This document shows, piece after piece, positions 12,001 to 19,537 of a stretch of 45,814 nucleotides of DNA (its first letter is position 1; each line of letters begins with the position of its first letter). Source of the DNA: Caldilineaceae bacterium (GTDB taxonomy: Bacteria; Chloroflexota; Anaerolineae; Caldilineales; Caldilineaceae); NCBI GenBank assembly GCA_023384455.1, contig JAHDWH010000001.1, positions 38,750 through 84,563 on the forward strand, written 5' to 3'. Below the pieces are notes generated by a model. That model worked only from the letters and a program-made list of their open reading frames with translations, was not told where the DNA came from and searched no databases. A program made the translations under genes and the position numbers.

Positions 12001-14142
12001 TCCATCGCCCAATTGACCGCTGCTATTGAGTCCCCAGCATTTGACGCCACCCCCAACAGCCAGAGCGCATGTGTGACGATAGCCAGTAGTGACAGCAGCA
12101 ATGCCATTATTCAAATCTATCACATCCACCGGGGCGCTTTTATTCGTTGTCGTGCCGTCGCCCAATTGACCATTGCCATTGAGTCCCCAGCACTTGACGC
12201 CACCCCCAACAGTCAGAACGCAGGTGTGACCATCACCAGCGGCGACGGCAGTCACGCCAATGCCCAGGCCCACCACGTCCACTGGGCTGCTGGTATCCGT
12301 CGTTGTGCCATCCCCCACTTGGCCGTAGCCGTTGTATCCCCAGCACTTTACCCCACCTCCCACAGTCAGAGCGCAAGTGTGGCGATAACCAGCAGCGATG
12401 GCAGCCACTCCACTGCTCAACCCTATTACATCCACCGGGGTAAGTTTACGCACTGTTGTACCATCGCCCAGTTGACCGTTACTGTTGTCGCCCCAACACT
12501 TGACTCCGCCAGCGCTGGTCAGAGCACAGGTGTAATCACCGCTCGCTACGATGGCGTCAACCCCGCTGCTCAACCCATCTACATCTACCGGGTTTGCTCT
12601 GCTATTGCGCGTGCCATCGCCCAATTGACCGTTACCATTGTCGCCCCAGCATTTGACCCCGCCTCCAACGGTCAGGGCACAGGTATGGGTATTGCCAGGG
12701 GCCACGGCAGCCACGCCGCTGCTAAGCCCCGCTACATCCACCGGGCTATTCTTATCCCCCGTCGTTCCGTCACCTAATTGTCCATAAAGATTGTATCCCC
12801 AGCACTTGACGCCGCCTCCAACAGTCAGCACACAGGTGTGAAATTGACGCGCCGCAATGGCAGCCATCCCATTACTCAGCCCTACCACCTCCACCGCACT
12901 GTTTTTGTTTCCTCCTGTTGTGCCGTTGCCCAATTGACCAAAGCCGTTGTTTCCCCAGCACTTGACCCCGCCGCCAACGGTCAGTGCACAAGTGTGACCA
13001 CCGCCGTTGTAACCGCCAACGGCGATGGCCGCCACCCCATTGCTCAGCCCAATAGAAGTAACAGGACTGTTCTTGCTGTTCCCTGTTGTGCCGTCACCCA
13101 CTTGACCGTACCGATTGTATCCCCAGCACTTCACCCCGCCTCCATTGGACAAAATGCAGCTATGATGCCCACCGGCAGCGATAGCGGAGATACCGCTACT
13201 CAACCCCGATACATCCACCGGACTGCTTTTGTTTCCACCTGTCGTGCCGTCCCCCACCTGGCCGTAGACGTTATATCCCCAACATTTGACGCCATCAGTA
13301 TTGGTCAGGGCGCAAGTGTGGTAATAGCCAGCAGCGATGGCGGCTATTCCGCTGCTTAGCCCTGCCACATCTACTGGGGTGAGTTTCCCCGTCGTTGTGC
13401 CATCGCCCAGTTGACCGGAGTTGTTGAGTCCCCAGCACTTGATTCCGCCACCGCTGGTCAAGGCACAGGTGTGGCCCTCACCGGCGGTAACTGCGATGAC
13501 ACCAGAACCCAGCCCAACCACATCCACCGGACTGTTTCTGGTCACTGTTGTGTTATCGCCCACTTGGCCGTTGCCATTCTGCCCCCAGCATTTGACCCCA
13601 CCCCCAACCGTCAGGACACAGGTATGACGAAGACCGGTGGCGATGGCCTGGACTCCACTGCTCAACCCCATCACACTCACTGGGCTGTTCTTGGTCACTG
13701 TCGTGCCATCGCCCAGTTGTCCATGACCGTTGTCTCCCCAGCACTTGACCCCACCAGTTGTGGTCAAGGCACAGGTGTGGTTTTCACCTGCGGCAATGGC
13801 CTGCACGTCGCTGCTCAGCCCAACCACATCCACTGGGCTGTTCTTGTCCACTGTCGTGCCATCCCCCAGTTGCCCGGACGCGTTGCGTCCCCAGCACTTC
13901 ACCCCGCCACCTGTGGTCAGGGTGCAGGTGTGGGTTCCGCCCGCGGCCACCTGGACGATGTCGCTGAGAGGCCGTAACGTCTGTTCCGCAGGAACAGGCT
14001 GCTCCGAGTTGTAGGCGCGCAGATGGGCTGGCCCGCCGATGAACCAGAGAATCAGCACCACGAATAGACCGAGGGCGGACCAGCCGGTTCGCAAACCCAA
14101 GCGTGTGACTTGCTCGGTGGGTGTGGATGTCGTCGGGCGCAT
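6061..14142 (-). CDS. Giant secreted mosaic: 14 RCC1 blades, C-type lectin, Kelch, TIG, CARDB, PPC and C13 peptidase
   Basis: 2693 aa; ATG at 14142 has AAGGAG 8 nt upstream. A hydrophobic signal segment ends near '[10 protein letters not shown]', a sequence also found in the 15503 paralogue. Domains: 14 RCC1 blades of about 51 aa (about 58-777), each with 'HTCxLT' and 'GGVKCWG'; a C-type lectin-like domain (about 780-917, with 'WIGG' and 'WNDHNDG'); Kelch repeats (about 945-1290); TIG (about 1362-1437); a second Kelch-like set built on 'GSLGPWQ' (about 1444-1750); TIG (about 1752-1840); CARDB (about 1900-1997); a Thr-Pro stalk of about 200 aa with 13-aa repeats; PPC (about 2207-2317, '[12 protein letters not shown]'); C13 peptidase with His2421 ('LFDHG') and Cys2465 ('YEACYSGSF'). 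The protein ends '[10 protein letters not shown]'. The N-terminal modules suggest carbohydrate or protein binding at the cell surface; the peptidase activity is predicted from the dyad only. Confidence 0.9.
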   Translation of the reverse strand: MRPTTSTPTEQVTRLGLRTGWSALGLFVVLILWFIGGPAHLRAYNSEQPVPAEQTLRPLSDIVQVAAGGTHTCTLTTGGGVKCWGRNASGQLGDGTTVDKNSPVDVVGLSSDVQAIAAGENHTCALTTTGGVKCWGDNGHGQLGDGTTVTKNSPVSVMGLSSGVQAIATGLRHTCVLTVGGGVKCWGQNGNGQVGDNTTVTRNSPVDVVGLGSGVIAVTAGEGHTCALTSGGGIKCWGLNNSGQLGDGTTTGKLTPVDVAGLSSGIAAIAAGYYHTCALTNTDGVKCWGYNVYGQVGDGTTGGNKSSPVDVSGLSSGISAIAAGGHHSCILSNGGGVKCWGYNRYGQVGDGTTGNSKNSPVTSIGLSNGVAAIAVGGYNGGGHTCALTVGGGVKCWGNNGFGQLGNGTTGGNKNSAVEVVGLSNGMAAIAARQFHTCVLTVGGGVKCWGYNLYGQLGDGTTGDKNSPVDVAGLSSGVAAVAPGNTHTCALTVGGGVKCWGDNGNGQLGDGTRNSRANPVDVDGLSSGVDAIVASGDYTCALTSAGGVKCWGDNSNGQLGDGTTVRKLTPVDVIGLSSGVAAIAAGYRHTCALTVGGGVKCWGYNGYGQVGDGTTTDTSSPVDVVGLGIGVTAVAAGDGHTCVLTVGGGVKCWGLNGNGQLGDGTTTNKSAPVDVIDLNNGIAAVTTGYRHTCALAVGGGVKCWGLNSSGQLGDGATGDKNNPVDVTGLGSGVAAITAAHWHTCALTTEGGVKCWGSNTYGQLGDGSAWRTTPVDVLVQEAAPVFNPENCHYYEYVANPLGWFSAKADAESRQYAGIAGHLATITTFSEQELIQSSFSLADGPWIGGYQPSGSPEPAGNWQWVTGEPFSYMNWASTEPNNDQGNSQGYENSLMLRGDGLWNDHNDGSLHPYIVEYSVAECMSTATSTPTPTETATRTHTPTPASVSSGIWSLAGSMAAPRYDHGIALLQNGQVLVTAGRNVWDHSVLLASSELYDPSVGTWSVTGSLNTARFGFGNLVTLNNGNVLIAGGTDTSGSGDFSSVEVYEPIAGIWSYTGNLNTPRRRATLTLLNDGRVLIAGGAYGGPNGNRFLASAEIYDPATGIWSFTGNMNVAREGHTAVRLLDGRVLIAGGEGPWNVFSNKAEIYDPVTGNWSLAGTTSAGWQFASMTVLRDGKVLVAGGWGGGSARYANADLYVPASGTWTSTGSMNVARAAHIAALLSDGRVLIAGGDNPDGTLQSSEIYDPATGVWSFDANMQVDRSAHQVMQLPGGKVLAVGGWQGHPSTGPLASSEIFASYPSETLTPTPTPTHTPTPIFTYTPTTTPTPTSTNTSIPTATSTHTPTFTLTSSPTLTNTPTATPVPPILTSISPVQAYNFQTTTITITGTNFLSTPIVRLGTLSLTNVTFVSSTALIATVPANLPGGSYTLTVVNPSGLSASLDSAFRVLMSGDGNLGPWQATTSMTTERLRPAVVAARGFIYVLGGWNGANLSSVERAVVNADGSLGPWQSMNSMVSPRTALAAVAIDGYIYALGGDEGGYNVGPVLNSVERAVINDDGSLGIWQIMTPMSTPRSELAAAISGSYIYAIGGRYDLSSVERAMINPDGSLGPWQTTSSLSMGRYTHVAAVVNGYLYAIGGYDGGTFGLTGAKVERALINADGSLGSWLPATQLALGRCCLGGADSRGYLYAVGGHSMHGGGSKQRSVERVKVNPDGLLDPWQATESMIEARHDLAVVAVGNYLYAIGGSSDTNSVEMAAISPPTLTSITPSTISPQNLPMNVTVVGTNFLPTPSLQLGSTNLIVSFVNSITLTATIPVNLASSWYTLTLANGDGQVTKFANALQVTSNVVLPTLTPTPIVTPTPTETAAPTQTLTSTPITPGAPTHTPTPTFTHTPTATPTALLPDLIIHSMQITLENGGACNYTSTSLGIRVTVANVGQADAGPFAVDVNGGHQATVAAGLTAGATTSVWIGHYLPGQNTATVDAGVQVAESNENNNSLTQQLPIPTLPPTCTPTVTPTATRTPVPPTVTPTATRTPVPPTVTPTATRTPVPPTATSTPTRTPAPPTATPTATRTPVPLTATPTPTRTPTATRTLIAPTATFTATLTPVPPTATPTPVPPTATFTATRTPVPPTATPTATHTPIPPTATFTATRTPVPPTATPTATRTPVPPTATPTATSTPTHTPTATPTLTYTPTATNTHTATPTPTPVADAEIEPNDTCAQAQPISTDGALKNYTFSTSADEDWVYFDGVAGVEYLIEALTPVDSTADVSLFVYDRCGGSSQDGQDNSFSPDVRLRFTTPNNGRIYLYLRNEDNSQGGVQPYYLSVRRLDEAPSTGAVIIVAGRYRNNDRLQKNIYNGAEAVYSLFQERGYPSDRIRYIAPESRLGGVSKPATPAEVEAAITDWAVDRVASDGSLTLYLFDHGSPDVFYLDNPRGHRITPGQLDGWLQVVEAAHPSVRINVIYEACYSGSFIQQPGSISRAGRVIVTSAPPNALARASQDGAIFSDSLFAGLAQGSSLFASFDNARRSTSRLYLDQNAWLDDDGDGIANSASDGHVAQQRGFAYANTFDDSAWPPYIESVTPPATIQNGRGVIEALVLADEQNPVQTVWAVIYPPDYVEPQPGEGVVDMVEPPAGVPLLRDGSSNRYRATDSGFTQTGVYRIVVQAESRNGQSARPVVVEVSTGWRVFLPGVAR
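7530..8140 (-). repeat. Tandem repeat encoding the Thr-Pro stalk of the 2693-aa protein
   Basis: This stretch is built from short tandem units encoding '[11 protein letters not shown]'-like 13-residue blocks. Near 8005-8110 the unit is nearly perfect over 39 nt and repeats about three times; elsewhere 27-42 nt variants alternate. The complementary strand stays open and reads as a Val-Gly repeat, which explains a long plus-strand ORF here. The stalk lies between the CARDB and PPC domains and would act as an extended, possibly glycosylated spacer (inference). Confidence 0.8.
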
Positions 14143-14242
14143 ACTGTTTTCTCCTTCAAATCGTCAACAGCCCAAGTGGGACTGGAAAATCGTTTTTTGT
14201 CTCTCAGCATCTCTTCGCGCAACGATTCAGACCAGAAGGCTC

Positions 14243-14304
14243 GTTCCGGGAATCGACCAGACCCATGCGGAGAAATCCCCACAGCTTCTGTTCGATTTCT
14301 GAAT
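14243..14304. repeat. Hairpin element, TTCCGGGAA family, copy 1
   Basis: The left arm reads TTCCGGGAATCGACCAGAC and the right arm ends TTCGATTTCTGAAT, a degenerate inverted copy. It lies about 100 bp upstream of the start of the 2693-aa gene. It matches three other elements in the window (19442, 29835, 34993) in arm sequence, length (about 62-65 bp) and arm spacing. This is the most decayed copy. Confidence 0.6.
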
Positions 14305-14320
14305 GGAGTCAGGCGCGTGT

Positions 14321-14540
14321 ACCGTAGCTGTATGTAATACACGGCGCCTGTACCCGGCGTACAGCCTGTGTATCCCATGCACAGCGCCAGTGCATCACCC
14401 ATAGAAGCCGTACCCCGCATACAATTTCTGTGCGCCCTGCACAGAAGCTACACAGCACCCACGGACACTGTACGTCATGCACAGCCTCTGTAGGCGACGC
14501 ATAGAAACTGTAGCCGCTCCACACAGGCTGTAGTTGGGTT
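14321..14540. repeat. Eleven tandem 20-bp degenerate palindromic units, perfectly phased
   Basis: Successive 20-nt blocks from 14321 keep exact register. Most fit ACAGnnnCTGTAcnccnnGC, with near-invariant ACA/ATA at positions 1-3 and CTGTA or CTGTG at 8-12; the last unit is half matched. ACAG..CTGT is a dyad, so each unit resembles a short operator. There is a weaker 60-bp higher order, because every third unit shares a CACCC-like end. Units differ by several bases each, so this is neither a young microsatellite nor a CRISPR repeat. The array runs directly into the TumE 3' remnant at 14545 and lies upstream of the 2693-aa gene. A DNA-binding array or phased-curvature element is possible; its function is unknown. 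Confidence 0.8.
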
Positions 14541-14544
14541 CTTC

Positions 14545-14592
14545 TCGCCCAATCTTCCAGCGTTGATCACCGACTGTGTCGCACTCGCATAG
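14545..14592 (+). pseudogene. 3' remnant of a second TumE-type toxin gene
   Basis: The plus strand encodes SPNLPALITDCVALA and a TAG stop at 14590-14592. This is nearly identical to the last residues of the intact toxin at 15082-15489 (SPNLPALIADCLALV). Nothing upstream of 14545 matches the toxin: the 20-bp repeat array occupies that position. It is the left part of a 154-bp direct repeat, offset exactly 897 bp from 15442-15595. Confidence 0.8.
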
Positions 14593-14605
14593 TTCTCTTT
14601 CCCAT

Positions 14606-14698
14606 TCACCTCATTACCCCCGGCAAAAAGACCCGCCACCCCGCCCTCACCATCACCTCCCGCGGCCGGCTCAACTGACCGTCCTCATCCGTGACGTA
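14606..14698 (-). pseudogene. 3' remnant of a C13-peptidase giant gene
   Basis: Read on the minus strand this encodes YVTDEDGQLSRPREVMV, then [13 protein letters not shown] and a stop. This is almost the same as the C-terminus of the 15503-19399 gene (YATDEDGQLSRPREV..GWKLFLPGVAR). Similarity stops sharply at 14698 on the upstream side. Together with the toxin remnant at 14545 it forms a 154-bp copy of the toxin/peptidase convergent junction at 15442-15595. Confidence 0.85.
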
Positions 14699-14699
14699 T

Positions 14700-14728
14700 T
14701 TGGTCTCCAGCATCTCTTCGCCTATAAT
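14700..14728 (+). promoter_or_regulatory. Probable promoter of the TumE-type toxin-antitoxin operon
   Basis: TATAAT at 14723-14728 is a perfect -10 box; 17 nt upstream is TTGGTC (14700-14705), a weak -35. The predicted start of transcription is about 14735, some 40 nt before the ATG at 14777. The -35 box begins two bases after the end of the duplicated segment. Confidence 0.55.
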
Positions 14729-14776
14729 CCACCCAACAGGCAGGCACATCCTGACACACGGGAAAGGATACGGAAG

Positions 14777-15082
14777 ATGTCCACACTGACACTCAGCGCC
14801 ATCTTGGACGACTTACAGGCAGCCGAGGCAGGGCTGCACAGCTTTGAGCGCCGTTATTGGGTGAGTTCTGCGCATTTCTATGAGCTTTACTCCCAGGGCG
14901 TCCTGGATGACGGTGCCCATCCCGAGGCATTTGCCGAGTGGGCCGGTCACTACAAACTGAAACTCAAGCGAGAGGCGGCTTTGGAACAGATATCCCGGCG
15001 GCGTGTCGAACAGCTACACCGCCAGGCTGGTAGCGCTACTCTCGAGTTGGCTCCCCAGGAACCTGTGCTGGAACTGAACTGA
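14777..15082 (+). CDS. Probable antitoxin partner of a TumE-type toxin
   Basis: 101 aa. ATG at 14777 is chosen because GGAAAGGA lies about 9 nt upstream and the sequence before it is a peptidase-gene remnant read in another frame; a longer open frame from 14576 is therefore rejected. The protein is all-helical in appearance (MSTLTLSAILDDLQAAE, then a Glu/Arg/Lys-rich stretch ending 'LEQISRRRVEQLHRQ') with no recognisable DNA-binding motif. It resembles the small helical proteins often encoded directly before TumE/DUF6516 toxins. Its stop overlaps the toxin start by one base (TGATG), implying translational coupling. The antitoxin role is inferred from this arrangement. Confidence 0.72.
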   Translation: MSTLTLSAILDDLQAAEAGLHSFERRYWVSSAHFYELYSQGVLDDGAHPEAFAEWAGHYKLKLKREAALEQISRRRVEQLHRQAGSATLELAPQEPVLELN

Positions 15083-15489
15083 TGGCCTTTCCCGCCCGCG
15101 ATGCCTACGAACGGCTCATCTATTCCCTGCCGGGTGCCTATCCCGCAATTCAGTCCTCAACCCTGCGCCTGTATACGAACAGCGCCAGCACCTGTTTTGT
15201 CCGTGGGACTATCGGGTTTCAGAACGGCGTAGAACTCCGAGTCTTTGAATACCTTGACTTCGCGGATGGCGAGCTTCTGGACTACAGCTATACCGTTCTT
15301 CGTGGTGAGGAACGCATTCGCTGGTATGATCCGCAACCCCATCCAGAGAACCCTGCGTTGGCGAGTACCTTTCCTCATCACGTACACGAACCTCCCGATA
15401 TCAAACACAACCGCAAGCCTGCCGTCGGCATCAGCTTCCAGTCGCCCAACCTCCCGGCATTGATCGCCGACTGTCTGGCGCTCGTATGA
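15082..15489 (+). CDS. TumE-type (DUF6516) toxin
   Basis: 135 aa, ATG at 15082 overlapping the preceding stop. It is a beta-rich small protein with 'RLYTNSAS', 'LRVFEYLDF', 'LLDYSYTVL' and a His-rich segment 'FPHHVHEPPDIKHNRKP' near residues 94-111, typical as I recall of the TumE/DUF6516 family of type II toxin-antitoxin toxins. The His cluster is the likely active region (family knowledge; mechanism not shown here). It is convergent with the C13-peptidase gene ending at 15503, only 13 nt away. The 3' end is duplicated 897 bp upstream. Confidence 0.78.
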   Translation: MAFPARDAYERLIYSLPGAYPAIQSSTLRLYTNSASTCFVRGTIGFQNGVELRVFEYLDFADGELLDYSYTVLRGEERIRWYDPQPHPENPALASTFPHHVHEPPDIKHNRKPAVGISFQSPNLPALIADCLALV

Positions 15490-15595
15490 TTCTATTTTTT
15501 GTTCACCGCGCCACCCCCGGCAAAAAGAGCTTCCACCCCGTCCGCACCAGCACCTCCCGCGGCCTGCTCAACTGGCCGTCCTCATCCGTGGCGTA
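15442..15595. repeat. Intact partner of the 154-bp direct repeat
   Basis: This segment spans the toxin 3' end, the 13-nt gap and the last 31 codons of the C13-peptidase gene. It matches 14545-14698 without any indel and with a constant 897-bp offset. Many differences are synonymous in both reading directions, so the two copies diverged some time ago, probably under selection before one became a remnant. Confidence 0.8.
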
Positions 15596-18500
15596 GACCA
15601 CAATCCTGTAGACGCCCACCTGGTCGAAGCCGGTGTAGAGACCCGTATAGACTCCATCCCCGTCGCCGTCCAGCAGGCGTATCGTGGGCAAGTCATCCTC
15701 TGCCACCAGCTCATCGGAGGTGGCGGGTGGCACGTAATCCGGCTCGTAGACCACCGCCCAGACGTTGAGTTGGGGTGCGCTGGCGTCGTCCCGCACCCAG
15801 GCGCTGAGGATGCCCCGGCGATCCTGTATCTGCTCCGGCCCCCGCGCCCAGGCGATGTAGGGCGGCTCCGGTGCGCTGGACAGGCTGCCCGCAAACTGGA
15901 AGCCCCGGCGCTGGGCCACCCCGCCGTCCCCCGCGCTGTCGTAACGGCCATCCCCCGTGTCGTCCAGCCAGGCTCGCTGGTCGGGATGCCAACGAACGGC
16001 CGTATCCCGGGCCTGGGCAAAGGCGGCGTAGAGACTCATGCCCTGGCCCAGAGACTGGATGAAAGCGTTGGAGAAGACCGCGCCGCCTTCGGGAGAAACG
16101 TAGGCCAGCCCGGCGTTGCTGGCCGAACTGATGACCACCCGCCCGGCCTTGCTCACACTTTTGGCCGGGTCGATAAAGCTGCCCGAATAACAGGCCTCCA
16201 CCACCACATTGACCCGCACACCGGGCCAGGCAGTTTCCAGCGTATTGAGCCAGCCATTCAGATCATCCGGGGCTACTTTATCGTTGCGCCCGTCCAGAAA
16301 GAGTACGTCGTACTCCCCGTGATCCATCAGATAGACAGTCAGAGGGCGGTCGGGACCCAGACCCAACTGGGCATCGGACGGCCATTGGGTCAGGGCATAG
16401 GCTAGACGCTCTCGGCTGGTGAGGGCGTCCACGTCTTGGGTGGCCGGGTTGCGGTCCGGGTCCAGGCTGAGGTCCGGGGCCAAATAGTAGATGCGCTCCG
16501 GCGGATAGCCCTGGGCCAGGAAGAGACGATAGACCCCATTGGTGACCGCGTGGATGTCGGCCTGCAAGGGGTCATTGGCTTTGAGCCGCCCGGCCACCAG
16601 CACCAGTCCACCGGGCTGGGCCGTGGCGGAGAGTGCCCGCACGGAAAGCTGGTAGCGTACAGCGGGGCCAGCCACGTCCCGGTCGGAGTTGCTCAATTGC
16701 AGATAGATGGGGCCATCGTTGGGGGATTTGAACTGGACACGCACATCCGGGCTGAAAGAGTCGTGGGGGGTAGACGCGCCGCCGCAGCCGTCGAAGACCT
16801 GCAACACCACATCCGCGGGGGAGTCGTCGGGGACACGGGCCTCGATTAGGTATTCTGTCCCCTGCACCCCGTCAAAGTATGCCCAGTCCTGATCGCCGGG
16901 GGTGTGGAAGGTGTGGTTCTGCACCGCGCCGTCCGTACTGATGGGTCGCGCCTGCGCGCAGGTGTCGTTAGGTTCGTAGGGGGGCACTGGTGTCGCCGTG
17001 GGTGTGAATATGGGGGTATGAGTCGGCGTTGCTGTTCGAGTGGATGTGGCTGTGAATGTTGTGGTTGGTGTATTGGTCAATGTTTGGGTGGGCGTGGTTG
17101 TCGGTGTCGAGCCAAGCTGTGTCATTACATCAACTGGTGTTGTTCGCCAAGCAGCGCCATCACCTAACTGGGCGTAGGCGTTCCATCCCCAGCACTTGAC
17201 TCCACCGTTGCTATTCAAGGCGCAGGTATGTTCCTGACCCAAAGCAATGGAAAGTACGTTACTATCTAGCCCCATCACATCTACTGGTATCGGTTTGTTG
17301 TTTCCCATCGTACCATCACCCAACTGACCATAGTTATTTCGTCCCCAACACTTGACCGCACCCCCACTATTCAAGGCACATGTGTGTACTCCACCTAAGA
17401 CAATGGCGGTCATAGCGTTGTCCAAACCAACAACATCCACCGGCGTTAGTTTGTTATCCCCTGTCGTGCCGTCGCCCAATTGACCAGAGTTATTCCAGCC
17501 CCAACACTTAATCCCACTAGTTCTGGTCAGGACACAACTATGGGCATTCCCGGTAGCAATACTTGCGACACCACTGCTCAAACCTAACACATCTACAGGT
17601 ATGCTCTTTTTTTCCTGCGTTCCATCACCTAACTGCCCATTGAGATTGCGTCCCCAGCACTTTGTCCCACCTCCACCGGTTAGAGCACAGGTATGGCCAT
17701 AGCCTGCGCTTATAGCCGTGACGCCAGTGCTTAAGTCAATCACATTAACCGGTGTGTTGCGCCAAGTCGTCGTACCATCTCCCAACTGGCCGTCTTGGTT
17801 GTCCCCCCAGCACTTGACTCCACCGTCACTGGTCAGAGCGCAGGTATGTGCAAACCCAGCAGTAATGGCGATCACACGATTGCCTAAACCAGTCACATCT
17901 ACCGGGTTTGGGCTATCACTACCCGTAGTGCCGTTGCCCAACTGACCAGTGTTGTTCCGTCCCCAACACTTGACTCCACCCCCACTAGTCAGAGCGCAGG
18001 TATGAGAATTCCCAGCAGCGATTGCAACCACACCATTGCCCAAACCAGTCACATCTACCGGATTCGGTCTATCATTCCCTGTAGTGCCGTCACCCAACTG
18101 GCCGGTGTTGTTCCGTCCCCAACACTTGACTCCGCCCCCACTGGTTAGAGCGCAGGTATGTCCATAGCCAGCAGTAATTGCCGCCACTCCACTCGCTAAC
18201 CCCACTACATTTACTGGGAGTGACTTATTATCACCCGTGGTGCCGTCGCCCAGTTGGCCGTAGTTATTGAAGCCCCAGCACTTGACTCCCCCTGAATCAG
18301 TCAAAGCACAGGTATGTCCGACGCCAGTAGTAATGGCTGCGATGCCGCTGCCCAACCCCACTACATCCGTCGATGTCAATTTGTCTACGGTCGTGCCGTC
18401 GCCCAGTTCACCGGTGTTGTTCCGTCCCCAACACTTGACTCCGCCCCCACTGGTCAGAGCGCAGGTATGGAAAGTTCCAGCGGCGACTGCGACCACGCCG

Positions 18501-19399
18501 CTGCCTTGGCCAATCACCCCTACCGGGTTCAGTCGATTGTTCCCCTTCGTGCCGTCACCCAGTTGGCCGTAGTTATTGAATCCCCAGCACTTGACTCCCC
18601 CTGCATCAGTCAAAGCACAGGTATGTCCGACACCAGTAGTAATGGCTGCGATGCCGCTGCCCAACCCCACTACAATCATCGGAGTTACTTTATCCACTGT
18701 CGTGCCATCACCCAACTGGCCAGCGTTGTTGTATCCCCAACACTTAACTCCACCATTTGTTGTTAATGCACAGGTATGGGCATCTCCTGCTGTGATGGCA
18801 ACGACACCGCTACTCAACCCTATGACATTCACCGGGAGCCATTTTTGGTTGCCTGCCGTGCCATCTCCTAATTGTCCATTGAAATTGAGTCCCCAGCACC
18901 TAACCCCACCGTCCCTAGTCAGCGCGCAGGTATGCCCCCCGCCGGCTGCAATGGCTACAACACCACTGTCAAGACTCATCACATCTACGGGAATCGACTG
19001 GTTCGTCGCCGTGCCGTCGCCCAACTGACTATACTCATTCTTTCCCCAGCACTTGACCCCCCCTCCATTAGTCAGAGCACAAGTGTGCCATGTGCCAACA
19101 GCAATAGCTGTTACACCACTATCAAGTCCGTTCACATCCACGGGAATCGGTTTATTCTTCGTAGTACCATCACCCAACTGGCCAGCACCATTGCCTCCCC
19201 AGCATTTGACTCCACCACTGTCAGTCAAGACACAGGTGTGATACCGACCCGCGTCCACTTGCGTGATGCCACTGAGGGGTTGTAAAGTCTGTTCAGCGGA
19301 AGTAATCCGTCCCATATTATAGGCGCGCAGATGAGCTGGCCCTCCGATCATACAGAGGACCAGCCCCAAGCAGAACAAAAGCCAGCCTCGGTGTTTCAA
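15503..19399 (-). CDS. Secreted protein: 14 RCC1 blades, PPC and C13 legumain-like peptidase
   Basis: 1298 aa. I choose TTG at 19399 because AAGGAG lies 7 nt upstream; an earlier in-frame TTG at 19429 would add ten residues and lacks a site. A signal peptide (KHRGWLLFCLGLVLCMIGG) is followed by 'PAHLRAYN', as in the 2693-aa paralogue. Fourteen RCC1 blades (about 35-760), each with a Cys pair in 'HTCALT' and 'KCWG', probably form two seven-bladed propellers. A short Thr-Pro linker leads to PPC ('[12 protein letters not shown]') and a C13 domain with His1027 ('LMDHG') and Cys1070 ('VEACYSGSF'). It ends 'WKLFLPGVAR'. It looks like a stripped-down version of the 2693-aa gene lacking lectin, Kelch, TIG and CARDB. 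Peptidase activity and surface location are inferred. Confidence 0.88.
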   Translation of the reverse strand: MKHRGWLLFCLGLVLCMIGGPAHLRAYNMGRITSAEQTLQPLSGITQVDAGRYHTCVLTDSGGVKCWGGNGAGQLGDGTTKNKPIPVDVNGLDSGVTAIAVGTWHTCALTNGGGVKCWGKNEYSQLGDGTATNQSIPVDVMSLDSGVVAIAAGGGHTCALTRDGGVRCWGLNFNGQLGDGTAGNQKWLPVNVIGLSSGVVAITAGDAHTCALTTNGGVKCWGYNNAGQLGDGTTVDKVTPMIVVGLGSGIAAITTGVGHTCALTDAGGVKCWGFNNYGQLGDGTKGNNRLNPVGVIGQGSGVVAVAAGTFHTCALTSGGGVKCWGRNNTGELGDGTTVDKLTSTDVVGLGSGIAAITTGVGHTCALTDSGGVKCWGFNNYGQLGDGTTGDNKSLPVNVVGLASGVAAITAGYGHTCALTSGGGVKCWGRNNTGQLGDGTTGNDRPNPVDVTGLGNGVVAIAAGNSHTCALTSGGGVKCWGRNNTGQLGNGTTGSDSPNPVDVTGLGNRVIAITAGFAHTCALTSDGGVKCWGDNQDGQLGDGTTTWRNTPVNVIDLSTGVTAISAGYGHTCALTGGGGTKCWGRNLNGQLGDGTQEKKSIPVDVLGLSSGVASIATGNAHSCVLTRTSGIKCWGWNNSGQLGDGTTGDNKLTPVDVVGLDNAMTAIVLGGVHTCALNSGGAVKCWGRNNYGQLGDGTMGNNKPIPVDVMGLDSNVLSIALGQEHTCALNSNGGVKCWGWNAYAQLGDGAAWRTTPVDVMTQLGSTPTTTPTQTLTNTPTTTFTATSTRTATPTHTPIFTPTATPVPPYEPNDTCAQARPISTDGAVQNHTFHTPGDQDWAYFDGVQGTEYLIEARVPDDSPADVVLQVFDGCGGASTPHDSFSPDVRVQFKSPNDGPIYLQLSNSDRDVAGPAVRYQLSVRALSATAQPGGLVLVAGRLKANDPLQADIHAVTNGVYRLFLAQGYPPERIYYLAPDLSLDPDRNPATQDVDALTSRERLAYALTQWPSDAQLGLGPDRPLTVYLMDHGEYDVLFLDGRNDKVAPDDLNGWLNTLETAWPGVRVNVVVEACYSGSFIDPAKSVSKAGRVVISSASNAGLAYVSPEGGAVFSNAFIQSLGQGMSLYAAFAQARDTAVRWHPDQRAWLDDTGDGRYDSAGDGGVAQRRGFQFAGSLSSAPEPPYIAWARGPEQIQDRRGILSAWVRDDASAPQLNVWAVVYEPDYVPPATSDELVAEDDLPTIRLLDGDGDGVYTGLYTGFDQVGVYRIVVYATDEDGQLSRPREVLVRTGWKLFLPGVAR

Positions 19400-19441
19400 T
19401 GGCGTACTCCTTTCGGGATGACGATTCAATCACGCATGGCA

Positions 19442-19506
19442 ACCTTCCGGGAAGCGGCCAAACCTTCTTCCGCACTCCCTGATTTTGTGGCCACTTCCCG
19501 GAAGGT
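19442..19506. repeat. Hairpin element, TTCCGGGAA family, copy 4
   Basis: Arms ACCTTCCGGGAAGCGGCCA and its inverted copy (18 of 19 paired) are separated by about 27 nt. It lies in the 138-nt gap between the 599-aa gene and the 15503-19399 gene, about 40 bp before the latter's start. It could act as a terminator or mRNA-processing site between the two genes, but there is no T-run. Confidence 0.75.
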
Positions 19507-19537
19507 CGAAATCGTCAAACTATTTGAACACCAATCC

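Noticed and set aside
14321..14540. CRISPR array
   Set aside because: Units are 20 bp with no constant repeat and variable spacer; variation is spread across each unit and no cas genes are present.
14576..14776. N-terminal extension of the antitoxin gene
   Set aside because: This part overlaps the minus-strand C13 remnant; the ATG at 14777 has its own ribosome site and promoter.
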